In this document: in pieces, positions 12,803-17,273 of the stretch
How the letters are laid out: every line of letters starts with the position of its first letter
Position numbering within the stretch: position 1 is the first letter of the stretch
Origin: Sedimentisphaerales bacterium
GTDB lineage: Bacteria > Planctomycetota > Phycisphaerae > Sedimentisphaerales > Anaerobacaceae
DNA length: 17,273 nucleotides
Assembly: GCA_016933985.1 (NCBI GenBank)
Contig: JAFGTU010000265.1
Coordinates: forward strand, 1 to 17,273
Direction: 5' to 3'
Program-made: the position numbers and the translations under genes
Notes under the pieces: generated by a model
Seen by the model: only the letters and a program-made list of their open reading frames with translations
The model's database searches: none
What the model was told of the DNA's origin: nothing

Positions 12803-15800
12803 ATGAAGCGGTTTGCGGTTTTCTTTCCAGTTCTGTTGGTTGTGGTCTGGTCCGGGATTGCAGCGGCCAGCTCAGCCCCGGTTGTCAGCAACGTAACGGT
12901 CAGTCACTGGACTGATGGCTCAAAAAAGGTTGATATCCGCTATGATCTTGCAGATGCCGACAACGATAGGTGCACGGTAAACGTACAAGTCAGTTCCGAC
13001 GGTGGGTTGACCTGGACGGTTCGCGTTGCTACCTTCTTACCGAGTAGTGACATAGGCTCCAACATATCTCCTGGTACTGGCAAGCTCATTGTCTGGTACT
13101 GGGCAATGGACCTAAGAGGTGGATATGGAACAAACTACAAGGTCAAAATAATGGCCGATGATGGTCATACACCAACTGCACCTGATATGGTTTATATGTT
13201 AGCTGGCACTTTCCAGATGGGAGACCACTTCTTCGAATGTGCTGAGGACGAAAGGCCTGTTCATAAGGTATACTTGGATTTGTTCTACATTGGTAAATAC
13301 GAGGTCACCAACTTCGAGTATTCCGAGTTTCTCAACAAAGCCGCTTCACAAGGTCTGATTAGCATAAATAGTGATGTAGTCTACAAAGAGGGATCGGGTA
13401 GTTCGTACCCATATTGTGCTACTTACCAGGCTGATAACCATAGTCGGATATACTACGACGGGAACGAGTTTACTATTGCGCCGGACAAAGATAATCACCC
13501 GATGGTTGAGGTCACATGGTATGGTGCTGTAGCCTATTGCAATTGGCGCAGCGAACAGGAGGGCTATGACAGCTGCTATGACCTGTCTACATGGACTTGT
13601 GATTTCAACAAAAAAGGATACAGACTCCCTACTGAGGCAGAGTGGGAATACGCTGCGAGGGGTAGATTGAACGATGCGAGATTTCCCTGGGGAGACACAA
13701 TCACTCATGCTCAAGCGAACTATTGGTCTGGCGATTGTGGGGGCTCCAGTGATCCAAATCTCTGTAGCAGTGGCGATTGCGGCGAATATACATTCGACGT
13801 AAGCCCGACAAGAGGTTATCATCCGATATACGCTACAGGTTCTATGCCATACACGGCTCCTGTTGGCAGTTTCGCTGCGAACGGTCAAGGATTGTATGAT
13901 ATGGCTGGCAACGTCTGGGAGTGGTGTAATGACCTGTACGACGGATCATATTACAGTGCGAGCCCCTATAGTAATCCGTCCGGGCCTACTGTCGGCGATG
14001 GCTACAACGTTCGCGGTGGTAGCTGGGATCAACGTGGTGATGCATGCCGCGTGGCCGACCGTGGTAGTGGCTACATGCCTAGCTGGCGTTACTACAATTG
14101 TGGTTTTCGTCTGGTCCAAGACTTAGACTCCGCCTCAGCTTCTTGGGCGTATTCAGGCCCCTTCACAATCGGTGATCCCAATTGCAGTTCTGTTCTGTAT
14201 GTTGACAACGATGCTCCGAATGACCCAGAGCCCGACAATCCTGAAATCAGCGATGAATTGGAATGTGGCTCACAAGAGCATCCCTTTGATGCAATTCAGG
14301 AAGCTGTCTCTTATGCTTTCGACGGTGATACAATCATCGTGCTTCCTGGAGTGTATAGTGGATCGGGCAATCATGACATTTACTTCAGCGGTAATAAAAT
14401 TGCTCTCCGAAGCACAGACCCGAATGACCAAAATATTGTCGCTGAAACAGTTATCGACTGTTACGTCACGCCAACGATAAACCATTATGGTTTTGTATTT
14501 AACTCTTATGAAGAAGCCGAGAGTGTCATCGATGGGTTGACCATCATAAATGTTTACGGAACTGCGATTTATTGTCCGAATGCAAGCCCGACTATACGCC
14601 GCTGTGTATTTAGGAACAACAAATCCGGCTCTGTAATCGGTTGCGGCGGCAGTAATGCAATGATATTAGATTGTCGAATCGAATATAACACTTCTACTGC
14701 AATTTCGTGTGGAGACAGCAGTCCCACAATTTCACGATGCTCCATCACGAATAATTCAGTCGAACCTGTTATATTGTGTTCCGGTCGAGGTAGCCCTTTA
14801 TTTCACTCCTGCGATATTTCATACAATGATTGTGGTTCTTGGCGTGATGTTGGTTGGGGTAATGTTTTCAGATTCAACCAATCAGGTGATTCTATTCCCA
14901 GCCCCAGGCTGGTTAATTGCTCTATTACCAATAACTGGGGTCGTGGTATTTTCATGCTTAAGAGCAGTCCCACGATAGAAAACTGCACGATAAGCGGCAA
15001 TTACTGTAGTGCGATAGAAGGGCAAAACGATTATACGGATGATCCGCAGTACGTATCGTCCAACCTTAGAATAACGAACTCTCTTATAACGTGTAACCAT
15101 CTCGCTAGTATTAGATTTAGTGCGCACCCCTTTTGTGGACCAGTTAATGTAACGATTCTCAATTCGGTCGTCGCTGATAATGGCTACCGCGGAGCTATCC
15201 GCTTTTCTAGTGACGGTGGAGAAAGAACTCTGACTATTAAGAACTCAATCATATTCGGGAACGTCGATGTTGAAGGATTCCCTCAAATTTTTCTTCTTAA
15301 CACTCAAGGCGAAGTTGCTTACAGCAACGTTCAAGGCGGTTGGCCGGGTGAGGGTAACATTGATGCTGACCCGATGTTTACAAGACTGGGATATTGGGAC
15401 CCTAATGGGACTCCTCTCGACAGCATGGAACACTGTTATGACGACATCTGGTTTGAAGGCGACTATCATATAGTTGCTACTTCTCCTTGCATTGATGTTG
15501 GAGATAACAATTCTGTACCTGTTGATTTGTCCGACCTCGATAACGATGGCAACACTACGGAACCAATACCGTATGACCTGGACGGCAGGCCAAGGATTTA
15601 CGATGGTGACTGCAACGACACCGTCATTGTTGATATGGGTGCGTACGAATTTGCTCACGCGTATATGGGGGATTTCGATTGCGATGATGCGGTCGGCTTC
15701 TTGGACTTTGCTATATTCTCCCTGGCTTGGTTGACTGAGTCAGACGACCCCCAATGGAATCCTGAATGTGACATTGCTATACCACCCGATGGATACGTTG

Positions 15801-16972
15801 ATATTCGCGACCTGGACGTCTTTGTCCAAAACTGGCTCGAACGCTTTGAACCACCTACACCGGCAAGAAATCCGAATCCACCGGATGGTGCGACAGACGT
15901 CGGATTTGATGCCGATTTGGGCTGGACTGCCGGTTATTATACTGCTTCGCACGATGTATACTTCGGCACAGATCTCAATGATGTGACCGATGCAAATAAT
16001 TCGCTCCCTGTCGGAACCAGCCCATATAAGGGCAATCAGGTCGAGGCAACATTCGATCCCGGGATAATGGCTCCACAGACCACCTACTATTGGCGTATCG
16101 ATGAGGTTAATCCGTACGGCACAACCAACGGTTCTATCTGGAGTTTCACGACAGGCCCCCTTCCAGGGCCTGCAACCGACCCCGATCCCCCTGATGGATC
16201 TGTCGGTATTCAGCCGAATCTTGTTTTAAGCTGGCAGCCCGGTGCATATGCAACATCTCACAATGTCTTCTTCGGAAACAGCGACCCGCCTCCGTTCGTA
16301 ATCGAGCAGAATAATGCTACGTTCGAACCAGGCCCATTATCTTGTGATGCTACATACTACTGGCGAATCGATGAGGTCAATCCATATGGCACAACCACCG
16401 GTTCTATCTGGAGTTTCACGCTTTCAGGCCCTGCAAGTGAGCCCGATCCCCCGGATGGAGCTGTCGGTATTCAGGCGAATCCCGTTTTAAGCTGGCAGCC
16501 GGGTCTGTGCGCAACATCACACAACATCTTCTTCGGCAGCAGCGACCCGCCGCCATTCCAGACGAATCAAACAGAAACAACTTTCAATCCGGGCGCTTTG
16601 TCCGAAAGGACAACATATTACTGGCGGATCGAGGAAGTCGGTGAGTATGTTACGAACACGGGTGAAGTCTGGACTTTCACGACGGGCCAACTGCCGGCCC
16701 TTCCCACCAATCCCGACCCCCCAGCCGGCACAATCGATGTCGGCCTGAATCCCATTCTGAGCTGGACCGCCGGCGCCGGTGCCGAATCCCACGAGATCTA
16801 CTACTTTGGCACTTTTTGGGATTGGAGAAATTACGGAAACCAGACTGGGACAACCTTCGAGCCTGGCACTCTATCGCCCGCCACACAATACTACTGGCGC
16901 ATCGCCGAGATTAGCAGATGGGGCATAACATACGGTCCCGAATGGTCGTTCACAACCCAAGGCGCCAAGTAA
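12803..16972 (+). CDS. Secreted FGE-like / beta-helix / dockerin-like / FN3-like multidomain protein
   Basis: This is a 1389-residue exported protein. Residues 1-22 are a signal peptide (MKRFAVFFPVLLVVVWSGIAAA). About 25-120 is a beta-rich lead domain. About 125-440 is a formylglycine-generating-enzyme/C-type-lectin-like domain: MLAGTFQMGD (132-141), YEVTNFEYSEFL (166-177), VTWYGAVAYCNWRS (237-250), YRLPTEAEWEYAARG (273-287), GLYDMAGNVWEW (363-374), RGGSW (404-408), CGFRLV (433-438). About 465-950 is a right-handed beta-helix with repeated SPTI..C.I..N turns. Residues 954-1012 hold a dockerin-like segment: one good EF-hand loop (D957, D959, D961, D968) and a degenerate second. Four fibronectin-III-like repeats end the protein (about 1016-1117, 1124-1206, 1213-1295, 1302-1385). 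The first FGE active-site cysteine is replaced by Gln410, so enzymatic activity is doubtful. A surface binding or scaffold role is inferred. Confidence 0.85.
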   Translation: MKRFAVFFPVLLVVVWSGIAAASSAPVVSNVTVSHWTDGSKKVDIRYDLADADNDRCTVNVQVSSDGGLTWTVRVATFLPSSDIGSNISPGTGKLIVWYWAMDLRGGYGTNYKVKIMADDGHTPTAPDMVYMLAGTFQMGDHFFECAEDERPVHKVYLDLFYIGKYEVTNFEYSEFLNKAASQGLISINSDVVYKEGSGSSYPYCATYQADNHSRIYYDGNEFTIAPDKDNHPMVEVTWYGAVAYCNWRSEQEGYDSCYDLSTWTCDFNKKGYRLPTEAEWEYAARGRLNDARFPWGDTITHAQANYWSGDCGGSSDPNLCSSGDCGEYTFDVSPTRGYHPIYATGSMPYTAPVGSFAANGQGLYDMAGNVWEWCNDLYDGSYYSASPYSNPSGPTVGDGYNVRGGSWDQRGDACRVADRGSGYMPSWRYYNCGFRLVQDLDSASASWAYSGPFTIGDPNCSSVLYVDNDAPNDPEPDNPEISDELECGSQEHPFDAIQEAVSYAFDGDTIIVLPGVYSGSGNHDIYFSGNKIALRSTDPNDQNIVAETVIDCYVTPTINHYGFVFNSYEEAESVIDGLTIINVYGTAIYCPNASPTIRRCVFRNNKSGSVIGCGGSNAMILDCRIEYNTSTAISCGDSSPTISRCSITNNSVEPVILCSGRGSPLFHSCDISYNDCGSWRDVGWGNVFRFNQSGDSIPSPRLVNCSITNNWGRGIFMLKSSPTIENCTISGNYCSAIEGQNDYTDDPQYVSSNLRITNSLITCNHLASIRFSAHPFCGPVNVTILNSVVADNGYRGAIRFSSDGGERTLTIKNSIIFGNVDVEGFPQIFLLNTQGEVAYSNVQGGWPGEGNIDADPMFTRLGYWDPNGTPLDSMEHCYDDIWFEGDYHIVATSPCIDVGDNNSVPVDLSDLDNDGNTTEPIPYDLDGRPRIYDGDCNDTVIVDMGAYEFAHAYMGDFDCDDAVGFLDFAIFSLAWLTESDDPQWNPECDIAIPPDGYVDIRDLDVFVQNWLERFEPPTPARNPNPPDGATDVGFDADLGWTAGYYTASHDVYFGTDLNDVTDANNSLPVGTSPYKGNQVEATFDPGIMAPQTTYYWRIDEVNPYGTTNGSIWSFTTGPLPGPATDPDPPDGSVGIQPNLVLSWQPGAYATSHNVFFGNSDPPPFVIEQNNATFEPGPLSCDATYYWRIDEVNPYGTTTGSIWSFTLSGPASEPDPPDGAVGIQANPVLSWQPGLCATSHNIFFGSSDPPPFQTNQTETTFNPGALSERTTYYWRIEEVGEYVTNTGEVWTFTTGQLPALPTNPDPPAGTIDVGLNPILSWTAGAGAESHEIYYFGTFWDWRNYGNQTGTTFEPGTLSPATQYYWRIAEISRWGITYGPEWSFTTQGAK
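14024..14100 (+). other. Ligand-site loop of the FGE/C-lectin domain with DGR-like codon pattern
   Basis: Residues 408-433 lie between the conserved RGGS and CGFRLV. Their codons are dominated by NNT/NNC triplets (GAT, CGT, GGT, AGT, GGC, TAC, AAT, TGT), the pattern expected if AAY codons of a template had been diversified at adenines. The C-R-x-A-x-R spacing (C415 to R420) matches the lectin-like variable domains used by diversity-generating retroelements. No template repeat or reverse transcriptase is in the window, and the site is internal rather than at the gene end, so it may be ordinary family variation. Confidence 0.25.
16085..16519 (+). repeat. Near-identical intragenic duplication in FN3-like repeats
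   Basis: The stretch encoding YYWRIDEVNPYGTT.GSIWSF occurs at about 16086-16148 and again at about 16356-16418 with only a few base changes. The opening of the next module (about 16182-16242) is likewise repeated at about 16443-16503. The period is roughly 260-270 bases, one module. The fourth module is clearly more diverged, so repeats one to three arose or were homogenised later. Confidence 0.7.
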
Positions 16973-17012
16973 TCCGCCGGCTTGATCTGCCTAAGACGCC
17001 CGGACACGACGT

Positions 17013-17041
17013 TTGACGCCAAGTCGCAAGTACGATACAAT
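17013..17041 (+). promoter_or_regulatory. Sigma70-type promoter for the Tat-exported protein
   Basis: TTGACG (17013-17018) is separated by exactly 17 bases from TACAAT (17036-17041). Each hexamer differs from the consensus by one base. It lies 40 bases after the stop of the large secreted protein and about 105 bases before the next gene's ATG, so that gene probably has its own transcript. Confidence 0.6.
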
Positions 17042-17154
17042 CGCATCCACACTATTACTCTGTAAAGGTGGACCTAAGGGCATCGAGCAAGATGTGGACG
17101 AAGTAGAAAAAACAACAACCGGTCTGCGGCGTAGAGTAATCAAGGAGATGAATT

Positions 17155-17273
17155 ATGAACGGCTTATCGCGAAGAGAATTCCTCAGGACTGGGCTTGCCG
17201 CAGGAGCGCTTATGTCATTGGGCAGCCGGGCGGCGAGTCCGCCAAAGGCGGAGCAAGCCAGGGCCGCCGCTCG
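17155..17273 (+). CDS. Tat-exported protein, N-terminal fragment (3' truncated)
   Basis: ATG 17155 is preceded by AAGGAG with 7-base spacing. The 39 complete codons visible open with MNGLSRREFLRTGLAAGALM, a clear twin-arginine signal: the motif SRREFLR at residues 5-11, then a weakly hydrophobic alanine/glycine/leucine stretch. The AxA-like SRAAS near 24-28 may hold the cleavage site. The protein should therefore be exported folded, often with a bound cofactor. In planctomycetes such signals are common on Gfo/Idh/MocA oxidoreductases, DUF1501 proteins and sugar-isomerase-like enzymes, but the mature part lies beyond the window, so no function is assigned. A second ATG at 17148 is out of frame. 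Confidence 0.8.
   Translation, partial: MNGLSRREFLRTGLAAGALMSLGSRAASPPKAEQARAAA

Overview
The window looks like chromosomal DNA from a planctomycete of the class Phycisphaerae (Sedimentisphaerales-like). This is inferred from the secreted protein at 12803-16972, whose ending is typical of that group (a beta-helix closing in VDMGAYEF, then a dockerin-like GDFDCDD...DGYVD segment and NPDPPDG...YYWRIDEV repeats), and from the Tat-exported protein that begins at the right edge. No rRNA, tRNA, CRISPR array, transposase or reverse transcriptase was recognised.

Layout. (1) 1-666: 3' end of an unrecognised plus-strand gene. (2) 734-6776, minus strand: a compact housekeeping operon read nusA, infB, rbfA, a divergent HhH-GPD (endonuclease III-like) protein, and hisG. 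It joins transcription elongation control, translation initiation and 30S maturation, with an apparently catalytically dead DNA-glycosylase fold and the first enzyme of histidine synthesis at the tail. (3) 6777-7392: a 616-base gene-free stretch forming the nusA leader on the minus strand. It holds a candidate promoter, an 11-codon reading frame, a run of adjoining hairpins and a good intrinsic terminator 66 bases before nusA. One arm of that terminator can pair instead with a sequence just downstream. This is the strongest candidate for an undescribed regulatory element here. (4) 7393-8133, minus: a small membrane-anchored protein. (5) 8222-11521, plus: pyrF, ubiE/menG and murD, housekeeping genes for pyrimidine, quinone and peptidoglycan synthesis; murD carries an in-frame heptanucleotide tandem repeat. 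(6) 11838-12221, plus: a PilZ-domain protein. (7) 12222-12802: gene-free, with a degenerate dispersed-repeat-like element and a promoter candidate. (8) 12803-16972, plus: a 1389-residue secreted multidomain protein (FGE/C-type-lectin-like fold, parallel beta-helix, dockerin-like segment, four fibronectin-III-like repeats). (9) 17155-end, plus: start of a Tat-exported protein behind a good sigma70-type promoter.

The housekeeping blocks are probably vertically inherited. The accessory part is the right third, where codon use in the first three quarters of the large secreted protein is visibly richer in A/T than in the housekeeping genes. All calls come from reading the sequence; no database search was run.
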